In this document: one piece after another, positions 16,848 through 25,648 of the stretch
Layout of the letters: every line of letters begins with the position of its first letter
Numbering within the stretch: the first letter of the stretch is position 1
Assembly (NCBI GenBank): GCA_029936195.1
Contig: JAPYUH010000013.1
Span: 1-42,811 of the forward strand
Direction of reading: 5' to 3'
From: Alphaproteobacteria bacterium
Lineage (GTDB): Bacteria; Pseudomonadota; Alphaproteobacteria; GCA-2731375
Length of the DNA stretch: 42,811 nt
Notes under the pieces: model-generated
The model's input: the letters and a program-made list of their open reading frames with translations, nothing else
Database searches by the model: none
Told to the model about the DNA's origin: nothing
Position numbers and translations under genes: made by a program

Positions 16848-19568
16848 ATGAACAACCCAAAAGCGGCGGCGGCGATAGATAAACCGACGCCGATGATAGC
16901 GCAGTTCCTGGCCACCAAGGAACAACACCAGGACTGCCTGTTGTTCTACCGCATGGGCGATTTCTACGAACTATTTTTCGATGACGCCGTGCAGGCGTCC
17001 CAAGCCCTGGACATTACGCTGACCAAACGGGGCAAGCATCTGGGTGAGGATATACCCATGTGCGGGGTGCCGGTGCATGCCGCCGATACCTATCTATCCC
17101 GCCTGATCCGCAAGGGCTTTCGCGTTGCCGTGTGCGAGCAGACGGAAGACCCGGCCGAGGCCAAGAAACGCGGTCCGAAATCGGTCGTGCGGCGCGCCGT
17201 GGTGCGCCTGGTGACGCCGGGCACATTGACCGAGGAGGCGTTGCTGGATGCCCGCGCCAACAACTACCTCGCCGTCCTGGCAGAGGTGCGGGGGTCGGTC
17301 GCCCTGGCCTGGCTGGATCTGTCCACGGGAGAATTTCTAACTTCACCCATTGCGGCCGAAGCAATCGCGTCGGAGCTGGCCCGTTTGATGCCCGGTGAAA
17401 TCGTGCTGTCCGAATCCATGCTGGCGCAAGCGGGGGGCGAGGATTGGTATCAGGATTGGGCGGAGAGGATTACGCCCTATGCCGACCCGCGTTTTGATTC
17501 AGGCGCGGGGCAGCGCCGCCTGACCGCGCTGTACAAGGTTGCCGCCCTGGATGCCTTTGGTGATTTCAGCCGGGCCGAACTGGCGGCCTGCGGCGCCTTG
17601 GTGGAGTATCTGGAGATGACCCAGGTGGGCCGCCTGCCCCGCCTGACCCCGCCGCGCCAGGTCAGATCGCAAAACGCCATGGCCATCGACCCCGCCACCC
17701 GGCGCAATCTGGAACTGACCCGCACCCTCGGCGGCGAGGCCAAGGGCAGCCTGCTGGCCGCCGTCGACCGCACGGTGAGCGGTGCCGGTGCCAGGTTGTT
17801 GAGCCAGCATCTCTCGGCGCCACTGATTTCGCCCGCCGCCATAGATGAGCGGTTGGACATGGTGGCCTATTTCATTGCTGGCGAGCGCCTGCGCCAGAAC
17901 CTGCGCGCCACCTTGCGGCAAAGTCCCGACATGGCGCGCAGCCAGGCGCGCCTGAGCCTGGAGCGCGGCGGGCCCCGGGACCTGGCCGCCATTCGCGATG
18001 GTCTCGGCGCCGCGCATCTCCTGGGCGGGATGCTGGCGGCGGCCGAACTGCCCCTGCCGCCGCCCGGCATTCAAGGCACCGCACGCGGCCTGGGCCGCCA
18101 CGATATACTGGTGGACGAGTTGGCCCAGGCCCTGAACCCGGAGCCACCGATCTCCAACCGCGACGGCGGCTTCATCGCGCCCGGCTATCGCCCCGAACTG
18201 GACGAATTGCGGCAGTTGCGCGATGCCTCCCGAAAATTGATCGTCGGGCTGGAAGGCGGTTATCGCCAGCAGACGGGCATCGACAACCTGAAAATCAAGC
18301 ACAACCGCGTGCTGGGCTATTTCATCGAGGTCGCGGCACGCCGGGCGGAGGGATTGATGACCGCGCCCTTGAACGAAAGTTTTATCCATCGCCAGACCAT
18401 GGCCAACGTGGTGCGGTTTTCCACCATTGATCTGTCCGACCTGGAACGCCGCATCGCCGAGAGCGCGGACAAGGCCCTGGCCTTGGAGTTGCAGCTGTTC
18501 GACGACCTTGCCGGCAAAATCGCGGCCCAGGCGGAGGCCATTGACGGCGCCGGCGCCGCCATGGCCGCCCTGGACGTGGCCGCCGCGAACGCCGAGATGG
18601 CCGTCACGGGCCGCTACTGCCGGCCCGTGGTCGACGACGGCCAAGGTTTCGAGATCCAGGACGGACGCCATCCCGTGGTGGAAGCGGCCTTGGCGGAGCG
18701 TAACGAAGGCGCCTTTATCGCCAACGACTGCACGCTGGGCAGTTCTGGTTCCGGCGGCGGCGGCGAGGCGGCCCGAATTTGGCTGGTCACGGGGCCCAAC
18801 ATGGCGGGCAAGAGCACCTTTTTGCGCCAGAATGCCCTGATCGCCATTATGGCCCAGATGGGCGCCTACGTCCCCGCTGCTACCGCCCGGTTGGGCGCCG
18901 TGGACCGCCTGTTCAGCCGCGTGGGCGCGGCGGATGATCTGGCCCGGGGACGCTCCACGTTCATGGTCGAGATGGTGGAGGCCGCCGCCATTCTGAACCA
19001 GGCCACGGCGCAGTCCTTGGTCATCCTGGATGAAATCGGCAGGGGCACGGCCACCTATGACGGCCTGTCCATCGCCTGGGCGGCGGTGGAGCATCTGCAC
19101 GAGGTCAACCAATGCCGGGCGCTCTTTGCAACCCACTACCACGAACTCACGGCATTATCGGGCAAGCTGGACGGCCTGGCGAACGTCACCATGCGGGTCA
19201 AGGAATGGCAGGGCGACGTGGTCTTTTTGCACGAGGTCGGCCCAGGTGCGGCCGACCGCAGCTATGGCATCCAAGTCGCCAAGTTGGCGGGGCTGCCACC
19301 CTCCGTCATCGAGCGGGCCGAAGTGGTTCTCTCGAGCCTGGAGGACGGAGAGACACTAGGCAGAGACGCCGCCGCGCACAAACTCAAAACTTGGGCCGAT
19401 GACCTGCCCTTGTTCGCCGCCATCCGTCCGGCTTCCGGCCCCCGCCAGACCACCAACGAACCATCGGCGCTGGATAAAGCCCTGGCCGAGACCCTGCCCG
19501 ACAGCCTGACCCCGCGCGAGGCATTGGATCTGATCTATCGCTGGAAGGCGGAAGCAGACCTAGATTAA
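16848..19568 (+). CDS. mutS: DNA mismatch repair protein MutS
   Basis: MutS recognises mispaired bases and recruits MutL. The mismatch-reading Phe-x-Glu motif lies in [12 protein letters not shown] (~residue 37-45). The Walker A loop GPNMAGKST lies near residue 650, followed by [12 protein letters not shown] and the Walker B segment [16 protein letters not shown]. The C-terminus keeps the short helix region [12 protein letters not shown]. The start MNNPKAA (16848) gives 906 residues, normal for alphaproteobacteria; the track's start at 16815 adds 11 residues, and neither start has a strong ribosome site. It is a housekeeping gene, usually near glnD in related genomes. Confidence 0.96.
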   Translation: MNNPKAAAAIDKPTPMIAQFLATKEQHQDCLLFYRMGDFYELFFDDAVQASQALDITLTKRGKHLGEDIPMCGVPVHAADTYLSRLIRKGFRVAVCEQTEDPAEAKKRGPKSVVRRAVVRLVTPGTLTEEALLDARANNYLAVLAEVRGSVALAWLDLSTGEFLTSPIAAEAIASELARLMPGEIVLSESMLAQAGGEDWYQDWAERITPYADPRFDSGAGQRRLTALYKVAALDAFGDFSRAELAACGALVEYLEMTQVGRLPRLTPPRQVRSQNAMAIDPATRRNLELTRTLGGEAKGSLLAAVDRTVSGAGARLLSQHLSAPLISPAAIDERLDMVAYFIAGERLRQNLRATLRQSPDMARSQARLSLERGGPRDLAAIRDGLGAAHLLGGMLAAAELPLPPPGIQGTARGLGRHDILVDELAQALNPEPPISNRDGGFIAPGYRPELDELRQLRDASRKLIVGLEGGYRQQTGIDNLKIKHNRVLGYFIEVAARRAEGLMTAPLNESFIHRQTMANVVRFSTIDLSDLERRIAESADKALALELQLFDDLAGKIAAQAEAIDGAGAAMAALDVAAANAEMAVTGRYCRPVVDDGQGFEIQDGRHPVVEAALAERNEGAFIANDCTLGSSGSGGGGEAARIWLVTGPNMAGKSTFLRQNALIAIMAQMGAYVPAATARLGAVDRLFSRVGAADDLARGRSTFMVEMVEAAAILNQATAQSLVILDEIGRGTATYDGLSIAWAAVEHLHEVNQCRALFATHYHELTALSGKLDGLANVTMRVKEWQGDVVFLHEVGPGAADRSYGIQVAKLAGLPPSVIERAEVVLSSLEDGETLGRDAAAHKLKTWADDLPLFAAIRPASGPRQTTNEPSALDKALAETLPDSLTPREALDLIYRWKAEADLD

Positions 19569-19574
19569 AGGGGG

Positions 19575-19592
19575 CGGCCCTGGGCCGTTTTT
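19575..19592 (+). terminator. Rho-independent terminator after mutS
   Basis: Seven bases after the mutS stop, CGGCC-CTG-GGCCG forms a short GC-rich hairpin followed directly by five T residues. This is a good intrinsic terminator on the plus strand, separating mutS from the secretin-like gene. Confidence 0.7.
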
Positions 19593-19787
19593 ATCCGTCC
19601 GCACAATGCCCGTCCCTGGGCTGCGTTTTCTTTACATAACGCGAAAGCGTGTCGTATCATAATCTGTACAAAATCGCACTTTGGGGCGGACCAAAAGGGT
19701 GCTTGCAATCACCCGCGCGGGGCAAACCAAATCCCCCGGCATGACACTCCCATGAAAAACCGGCAGACCATTGCGAGGTGGTGAATT

Positions 19788-20495
19788 ATGGCAAAAGGAA
19801 TTGATCTGATAATTGGCGCGGCTGCCGGACTGGCGTTGATAGGCATGGCGGGAATGGCGGCGGGGGAGCAAAAGGATGCGAAAATTCCGGCGCCCCTGGC
19901 CGGCGGGCAGCAGATCGAAATTGACGCAGCGGAACTAAGTGGCGGCCAGGCGGGACGATCAATCAATCTGCCCGAAGGCAAGGCCCGCTTGATCAACATT
20001 CCCGTGGAAGTCGGCAAAGTCCTGGTGGCCGATCCGGCGGTGGCCGACGTGGTAGTCATGTCGTCGCGGCAGATCTACCTGATCGGCTTGTCGGCGGGCG
20101 CCACGAACGCCTTTTTCCTGGATGACGAGGAGGTTGAGCTGCTGCGCTCGGAAATCCAGGTGCAACTGGATGTGGCCGCGGCCAACAAATCTCTGAAAAC
20201 CTTGCTGCCCCGCGCCGACATCAAGATCACGGCGATTAAATCCCATCTGTTTCTGACCGGTAGTGTCCGCTCCGTAAGTGTTTCCAGGATTGCCCAGGTC
20301 ATCGCCTCCCGCTTCGTCGCCAAGGATGCCAACGTCATCAACATGCTGATGGTGCTGGATGACCAGTCGGGAAAGCCGAAATTACCGCCAGTGCCGACGA
20401 TCGCGCCCGTGACCTTCGAAAAGGCCGATAACAAGCCCTACAAGGTAAAAATCTATCGTGCCGCCGCGCCCTCTACCGCGCTCATCGGGAAATAG
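19788..20495 (+). CDS. Secretin N-domain-only protein (CpaC-like), exported
   Basis: This 235-residue protein has an N-terminal signal peptide (hydrophobic stretch IIGAAAGLALIGMAGMAAG). It then has the pilus-assembly/secretin N-terminal domain as in CpaC: GKARLINIPVEVGKVLVADP, VVVMSSRQIYLIGLSAGATN, then a BON-like part (LLPRADIKITAIKSHLFLTGSV, VIASRFVAKDANVINML). CpaC-type secretins continue with an outer-membrane barrel. Here the protein ends ~50 residues later, and the next DNA is a riboswitch, so no secretin domain follows in any frame. The ribosome site GAGGTGG supports the start. No other pilus genes are in the window. It is either a genuine periplasmic stand-alone form or an old truncation. 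Confidence 0.8.
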   Translation: MAKGIDLIIGAAAGLALIGMAGMAAGEQKDAKIPAPLAGGQQIEIDAAELSGGQAGRSINLPEGKARLINIPVEVGKVLVADPAVADVVVMSSRQIYLIGLSAGATNAFFLDDEEVELLRSEIQVQLDVAAANKSLKTLLPRADIKITAIKSHLFLTGSVRSVSVSRIAQVIASRFVAKDANVINMLMVLDDQSGKPKLPPVPTIAPVTFEKADNKPYKVKIYRAAAPSTALIGK

Positions 20496-20593
20496 GCGCA
20501 TTTAATGGCGGGAGATCTCGCCCCGCTTTACATCGCCGCCGTTTCGGTCGAGATTGCAGCCGTTGCGCGCACCGCCTTCGCGCGCGCGGCAAT

Positions 20594-20740
<147 letters not shown>

Positions 20741-20850
20741 AGGTTATTGCGGCCCGCACCCGTGGCATCGCCGTGGGTGCGCGCGCAAATGCCTGTACGC
20801 CCCGGGTCTGTTTTTGACCAACGTGAACAACGTACCTAGGGGTGTTACAG

Positions 20851-21350
<500 letters not shown>

Positions 21351-21362
21351 GACATGGCGGCT

Positions 21363-21800
21363 TCAATCTTCCGACCAGCCGAATTCCGAATAGGGGCGCC
21401 CGTCAAGAACGAGGTCGATCGCCGTCTCGATATAGGCAATCGTATTGGCGGGACGCTGGTGAATGGGGAACCAAGACAAATCATCGCATAAGTGCGGTTC
21501 CCTGTTGACCGGCTCGCCTCGCCATTCTTGCGGTTCCAGGAATAGAGAGAGGCGTTCCTCGTCGGAATTGCGATGCATGCAGTGAACAAGGTTCAGCCGC
21601 TCCGCCTCCAGGCGTAGACCGGCCTCCTCATAAGCTTCCCGCGCCATGGCTTCGCGAAATGTCTCGCCACCGTCCACATGGCCGGCGACGAGGCTATAGT
21701 TACCGTCCTCATAGCCGGTATTGAAACGACGCAGCATGAGTATCCGGTCATCCCGCCGGAGGATCAAATGCACTTCCGGTATGAGTTTGAATTTGACCAC
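21363..21800 (-). CDS. NUDIX hydrolase
   Basis: This 145-residue protein carries the full Nudix box, GHVDGGETFREAMAREAYEEAGL (G-x5-E-x7-REUxEExG). The upstream strand IPEVHLILRRDDRILMLRR and the tail with LSWFPIHQRPANTIAYIE fit small MutT-like pyrophosphohydrolases of unspecified nucleotide or metabolite substrate. It starts with GTG, 8 bp after the last SDR, and is the final gene of the CopD-SDR-SDR-SDR-NUDIX operon. It converges with the broken ribH2. Confidence 0.9.
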   Translation of the reverse strand: MVKFKLIPEVHLILRRDDRILMLRRFNTGYEDGNYSLVAGHVDGGETFREAMAREAYEEAGLRLEAERLNLVHCMHRNSDEERLSLFLEPQEWRGEPVNREPHLCDDLSWFPIHQRPANTIAYIETAIDLVLDGRPYSEFGWSED

Positions 21801-21808
21801 CTCGCCGG

Positions 21809-22618
21809 CTAAATCGCCGTAATCCCCCCATCAACCACCAGTTCCGCGCCGGTCACGTGCCGGGCCTCGTCAGAGGCCAGGAACAGCACGCAATTGGCGA
21901 TGTCTTCCGGGCGGCCCGGCTCGTCCATGGGGACGGATTTGATGAAGGCTTTCCAGGCCCGTTCCGGGTCGCCGCCGCCCAGGTGCATGACCTCTTCGCC
22001 CATGTTGGTCTGGATGATGCCGGGGTGGATGGAGTTGCAGCGGATGCCCAGGCCCTTTTTGGCACAGTCGATGGCCACGGACTTGGTCAACTGGCGCACC
22101 GCGCCTTTCGAGGCGCCGTAGGCGATGGCGCCGGGGGTGCCGATCAGACCGGCGACCGAGGACATGTTGACGATGGCACCGCCGCCCGCTCCGCCCCTCT
22201 CCCGGCCACCGACGGACATAGCGGCAACGCCGTATTTGCAGCCCAGGAATACGCCTTCCACGTTGACCGCCTGAATGGCGCGCCATTGTTCCACGTCCGT
22301 GTCGGCCAGGAATTGCATCTGCTGGGTGGCCAGAATGCCGGCGTTGTTGTGCAGGATGTCCAGGCGCCCCTGTTTGTCGGCCACCTGGTCCATCAGGCGT
22401 TGCCAGTCCGCCTCCTGGCGCACGTCCTGTTGGATGAACATGGCCTTGCCGCCCAATTCGTCGGCGACCGCCTGTCCCGCCTCCACATTGACATCCGTGA
22501 TGGTGACGATGGCGCCTTCCTCGGCCAGGCGGCGGGCGGTGGCGCGGCCGATGCCGGTGCCGCCGCCCGTGACAATGGCGACCTTGCCTTCAACTCTGCC
22601 CATTCTGTCCCGGGCCAT
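21809..22618 (-). CDS. SDR oxidoreductase, tandem copy 1
   Basis: This classical short-chain dehydrogenase (269 residues from 22618) has cofactor loop [22 protein letters not shown] after TITDVNVE suggesting NAD(H), NNAGILAT, serine in NMSSVAG and catalytic YGASK. It ends [16 protein letters not shown]. The ATG at 22618 overlaps the stop of copy 2 by one base; MGRVEGK at 22603 aligns better with copy 2 and is an equally likely start. It is one of three closely related tandem genes and differs most around [15 protein letters not shown]. The substrate is unknown. Confidence 0.9.
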   Translation of the reverse strand: MARDRMGRVEGKVAIVTGGGTGIGRATARRLAEEGAIVTITDVNVEAGQAVADELGGKAMFIQQDVRQEADWQRLMDQVADKQGRLDILHNNAGILATQQMQFLADTDVEQWRAIQAVNVEGVFLGCKYGVAAMSVGGRERGGAGGGAIVNMSSVAGLIGTPGAIAYGASKGAVRQLTKSVAIDCAKKGLGIRCNSIHPGIIQTNMGEEVMHLGGGDPERAWKAFIKSVPMDEPGRPEDIANCVLFLASDEARHVTGAELVVDGGITAI

Positions 22619-23415
22619 CAGATGGCCGTCATGCCGCCGTCCACCACCAGTTCGGCGCCGGTGATGTGGCGGGCTTCGTCCGAGGCCAGGAACAGGATGC
22701 AGTTGGCCACGTCCACGGCCTGGCCCGGCTCTCCCATGGGCACCAGACTAAGGCGCGCCTCCCAGTTGGCATCCACGTTACCGTTGCCCATGCCCATGAC
22801 CTGGTCGCCCATGTTGGTGACAATGACGCCGGGATGGACCGAGTTGCAGCGGATGCCCAGGCCTTTTTTGGCGCAATCGATGGCCACGGACTTGGTCATC
22901 TGCCGCACCGCGCCTTTCGAGGCGCCATAGGCCACCAGATGAGCGGTCGCGATCAGGCCGGCGATGGAGGACATGTTGACGATGGCGCCGCCGCCATCCC
23001 CCCCCTTGGCCCGGCCGCCGTCGGCGCACATGGCCGCGACACCGTATTTGCAGCCCAGGAACACCCCCTCGACGTTGACCTGTTGCACGGCGCGCCATTG
23101 CGCCAGATCGGTCAGGGCCAGCTCCTGATCGTTTTCGGTCGCCAGGATGCCGGCGTTGTTGACCAGAATATCCGGGCGGCCATGGTTGGACGCCACGGCG
23201 GCAAACAGGCTTTGCCAGCTCGCCTCCTCGCGGACATCGTGCTGGATGAATTTGGCATCGCCGCCCAGTTCGGCGGCGGCTTCGCGGCCCGTCTCCGCAT
23301 CGAACTCGGCGACGGTCACAAGGGCGCCTTCCTCCGCCAGGCGTTTGGCGGCGGCCCGCCCAATGCCCGTGCCCGCACCCGATACGACGGCGACTTTTCC
23401 TTCCACGCGACCCAT
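22618..23415 (-). CDS. SDR oxidoreductase, tandem copy 2
   Basis: This 265-residue paralogue of its two neighbours begins [20 protein letters not shown], with a GGGAGAAG ribosome site. The catalytic tetrad is present ([30 protein letters not shown]). It shares long runs with copies 1 and 3, including [12 protein letters not shown] and the C-terminal GAELVVDGG. The variable segment [19 protein letters not shown] lies where SDRs bind substrate, so the copies may have different specificities. It is separated from copy 3 by 42 bp. Confidence 0.9.
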   Translation of the reverse strand: MGRVEGKVAVVSGAGTGIGRAAAKRLAEEGALVTVAEFDAETGREAAAELGGDAKFIQHDVREEASWQSLFAAVASNHGRPDILVNNAGILATENDQELALTDLAQWRAVQQVNVEGVFLGCKYGVAAMCADGGRAKGGDGGGAIVNMSSIAGLIATAHLVAYGASKGAVRQMTKSVAIDCAKKGLGIRCNSVHPGVIVTNMGDQVMGMGNGNVDANWEARLSLVPMGEPGQAVDVANCILFLASDEARHITGAELVVDGGMTAI

Positions 23416-23457
23416 GATGTCTTCTCCCTGTTTTGAATTATTTGGCTCTAAATTACC

Positions 23458-24255
23458 CTAAATTGAATTGATGCCGCCATCGACGACAAGTTCGGCACCC
23501 GTGATATGGCGCGCTTCATCGGATGCCAGGAACAAGATGCAGTTTGCCACATCCACCGCCTGGCCCGGCTCTCCCATGGGGATCAGGCGCATGCGGGAGG
23601 CAAACCGTTTTTCCCGGTCACCGCCCCCCAAGCCAAGGACCTGGTCCCCCATATCCGTTTGAATCATCCCCGGATGCACCGAATTGCACCGGATGCCCAG
23701 GCCTTTGCGGGCGCAGTCGATGGCCACGGATTTGGTCATCTGCCGCACCGCGCCCTTGGACGCGCCATAGGCGATGGTGTAGGGCGTGCCCAACATGGCG
23801 GCGAGGGACGATAGATTGACGATGGCCCCGCCGCCGTCGCCACCTTTCGCCCTTCCGCCGCCGGCGCACATGGCCGCGACGCCGTATTTACAGCCCAGAA
23901 ACACGCCTTCCACATTGACGGCCTGGATGGCGCGCCATTGCGCCATTTCGGTCAGGGCCAGGGATTGGTTGTCTTTCGTGGCCAGAATGCCGGCGTTGTT
24001 GACCAGAATATCCGGGCGGCCATGACTATCCGCGACGGTGGCGAACAGGTTCTGCCAGCTGGCCTCTTCGCGAACGTCGTGTTGAATGAATTGCGCCTGC
24101 CCGCCCAAGGCCGCGGCGGCGGCCTGGCCGCTGTCGCTGTTAAATTCGGCGATGGTGACGATGGCGCCTTCCTCGGCAAGCCGCGTGGCCGTGGCCCGGC
24201 CAATACCGGTGCCGCCGCCCGTGACAATGGCCACCTTTCCCACAACTCTGCTCAT
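23458..24255 (-). CDS. SDR oxidoreductase, tandem copy 3
   Basis: The track's 424-residue ORF is a shadow fusion. The gene starts [20 protein letters not shown] at 24255, with GGAAGGA 7 nt upstream, giving 265 residues. It has all SDR motifs ([41 protein letters not shown]). Over the long central stretch it is closest to copy 2 ([19 protein letters not shown] versus the matching [12 protein letters not shown]). It follows the CopD-like membrane gene by 23 bp. Confidence 0.9.
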   Translation of the reverse strand: MSRVVGKVAIVTGGGTGIGRATATRLAEEGAIVTIAEFNSDSGQAAAAALGGQAQFIQHDVREEASWQNLFATVADSHGRPDILVNNAGILATKDNQSLALTEMAQWRAIQAVNVEGVFLGCKYGVAAMCAGGGRAKGGDGGGAIVNLSSLAAMLGTPYTIAYGASKGAVRQMTKSVAIDCARKGLGIRCNSVHPGMIQTDMGDQVLGLGGGDREKRFASRMRLIPMGEPGQAVDVANCILFLASDEARHITGAELVVDGGINSI

Positions 24256-24278
24256 GTAGTTTCCTTCCGTTTCTTGTT

Positions 24279-24740
24279 TTAGTACGGCCAAAAACGCCCC
24301 GTGGCGCCGAGCAATATGGTGACGATCCCCAGCATCAAGTTGATCCCAACAAATTTGCGGATCTTGGCCTGTTGCGCCCCGGCGGCGGGAAAGTCTTCCG
24401 CGTTCAGGGCGGTTTTCAACCGGGCATAGGGGCCAAAGTAGATGTGCAAGTACAAGGCAATCATGACCCAACCGGCGCCATGCATCAAATGCACATGCAG
24501 GCCAACTCCGGAAAACCCGCCAAAATAGACGAAAATCATCACATAGCCGCTGACCAGCAGCGCGGCGATGGCCAGCCAGACCCGGGAGAAAAACCGCCGC
24601 AGCACACCGCGCCACAGCACCAGGCGAAAGGGCGGCGGCAGATGCATCTCGGCCGCCGGGCGCAGGCATTGATGGGCGAAATACATCCCCCCAACCCAAA
24701 ATGCCGCGGCCAAAATATGAATGGCGATCCACAATCCCAT
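24279..24740 (-). CDS. CopD-like four-helix membrane protein
   Basis: The start MGLWIAIHILAAAFWVGGMYFAHQ (24740) has a GAGGGAGGG ribosome site; the longer track ORF (to 25103) is a shadow of the divergent SDR. The 153-residue protein has about four transmembrane segments with histidines near membrane faces (IHILAAAFWVGG, HVHLMHGAGW, LYLHIYFGPY). This resembles the CopD/cytochrome-b-like superfamily annotated as copper resistance or unknown membrane protein. It is the first gene of the SDR-NUDIX operon and divergent from the next SDR. The function is unproven; the His pattern allows haem or copper binding. Confidence 0.7.
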   Translation of the reverse strand: MGLWIAIHILAAAFWVGGMYFAHQCLRPAAEMHLPPPFRLVLWRGVLRRFFSRVWLAIAALLVSGYVMIFVYFGGFSGVGLHVHLMHGAGWVMIALYLHIYFGPYARLKTALNAEDFPAAGAQQAKIRKFVGINLMLGIVTILLGATGRFWPY

Positions 24741-24864
24741 GTATGTCCCTCCCTCTGCAGGCATAATCCTAACGCAACGGAAGACGTTTTGCCCGCGCCA
24801 AAATTGAAGCGATCCGCTATGGTGCGGCGCAAATAATATTGTGCAAGTGAAAGGAAGCGAAATC

Positions 24865-25638
24865 GTGGCCATGAACCTGTTTGATTTAAGCGGCAAGGTC
24901 GCCGTCATTACCGGCTCCACAAAAGGCATCGGCCGGGCCATGGCCGAGGCCTTGGCGGAACATGGCGCCAGGGTGGTAATTACCTCCCGCAAGGCGGACC
25001 TGTGCGATGAAGTGGCGGCCGGCATCAACAAGGCGGGCGGCGAAGCCATTGCCGTGCCGTGCAATATTTCCCGCCGGGAAGAAATGCACAATCTGCTGGC
25101 CACGACCCGGCAGACCTGGGGCCAGATCGATATTCTGATCCTGAATGCCGCCGTGAACCCCTTTTATGGCTCCGCCCTGGATATTCCCGATGATGCCTTC
25201 GACAAAACCATGGACGTCAATATCAAGTGCAATCTGGCATTTTGCCGCGAGGTGATCCCGGAGATGCAGGCGCGCAAGGACGGCGCGGTCATGATCGTCT
25301 CTTCCGTCGGCGGGTTGCGGGGCAGCACGGTTTTGGGCGCCTATTGCATTTCCAAGGCGGCGGACATGCAGATCGTGCGCAACCTTGCGGCCGAATTCGG
25401 CAAGGACAACATCCGCGTCAACTGCATCGCGCCGGGCCTGGTCAAGACCAATTTTGCCCGCGCCCTGTATGAAGATCCGAAAGTGGCGGCGGAAAAATCC
25501 GCCGGTACGCCCATGCGCCGCCTGGGCGAGCCGGAGGATCTGGCCGGCATCGCCGTCTATCTGGCATCCAAGGCGGGGGCCTGGACCACGGGTCAAACAT
25601 TTTGCATCGACGGCGGCGTGACCACGGTCGGCGGATAG
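24865..25638 (+). CDS. SDR oxidoreductase (DHRS4/3-oxoacyl reductase-like)
   Basis: A GTG start at 24865 is preferred because AAGGAAG lies 7 nt upstream; ATG 24871 (MNLFDLSGKVAVITG) is the alternative, and the track start at 24841 lies ahead of the ribosome site. The ~257-residue protein has the loop ITGSTKGIGRAMAEALAEHG, a basic VITSRKAD suggesting NADP(H), LNAAVNPF in place of NNAG, serine in VSSVGGL and catalytic YCISK. It is not close to the three tandem SDRs. It lies 10 bp upstream of glnD. Confidence 0.88.
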   Translation: MAMNLFDLSGKVAVITGSTKGIGRAMAEALAEHGARVVITSRKADLCDEVAAGINKAGGEAIAVPCNISRREEMHNLLATTRQTWGQIDILILNAAVNPFYGSALDIPDDAFDKTMDVNIKCNLAFCREVIPEMQARKDGAVMIVSSVGGLRGSTVLGAYCISKAADMQIVRNLAAEFGKDNIRVNCIAPGLVKTNFARALYEDPKVAAEKSAGTPMRRLGEPEDLAGIAVYLASKAGAWTTGQTFCIDGGVTTVGG

Positions 25639-25648
25639 GGCTGCAAGC

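Larger units (their letters stand above)
21809..24255 (-). repeat. Tandem array of three paralogous SDR genes
   Basis: Three head-to-tail genes of ~800 bp each encode very similar proteins. Near-identical stretches recur at equal spacing in DNA as well, for example the blocks coding CKYGVAAM and TKSVAIDCA. This indicates repeated local duplication followed by divergence. Confidence 0.8.

Noticed and set aside
17499-19142. 547-residue minus-strand ORF
   Set aside because: Antisense shadow of mutS, whose motifs are complete on the plus strand.
23458-24732. SDR fused to an N-terminal 159-residue extension
   Set aside because: The extension is an other-frame reading of the CopD-like gene; a strong ribosome site marks the SDR start at 24255.
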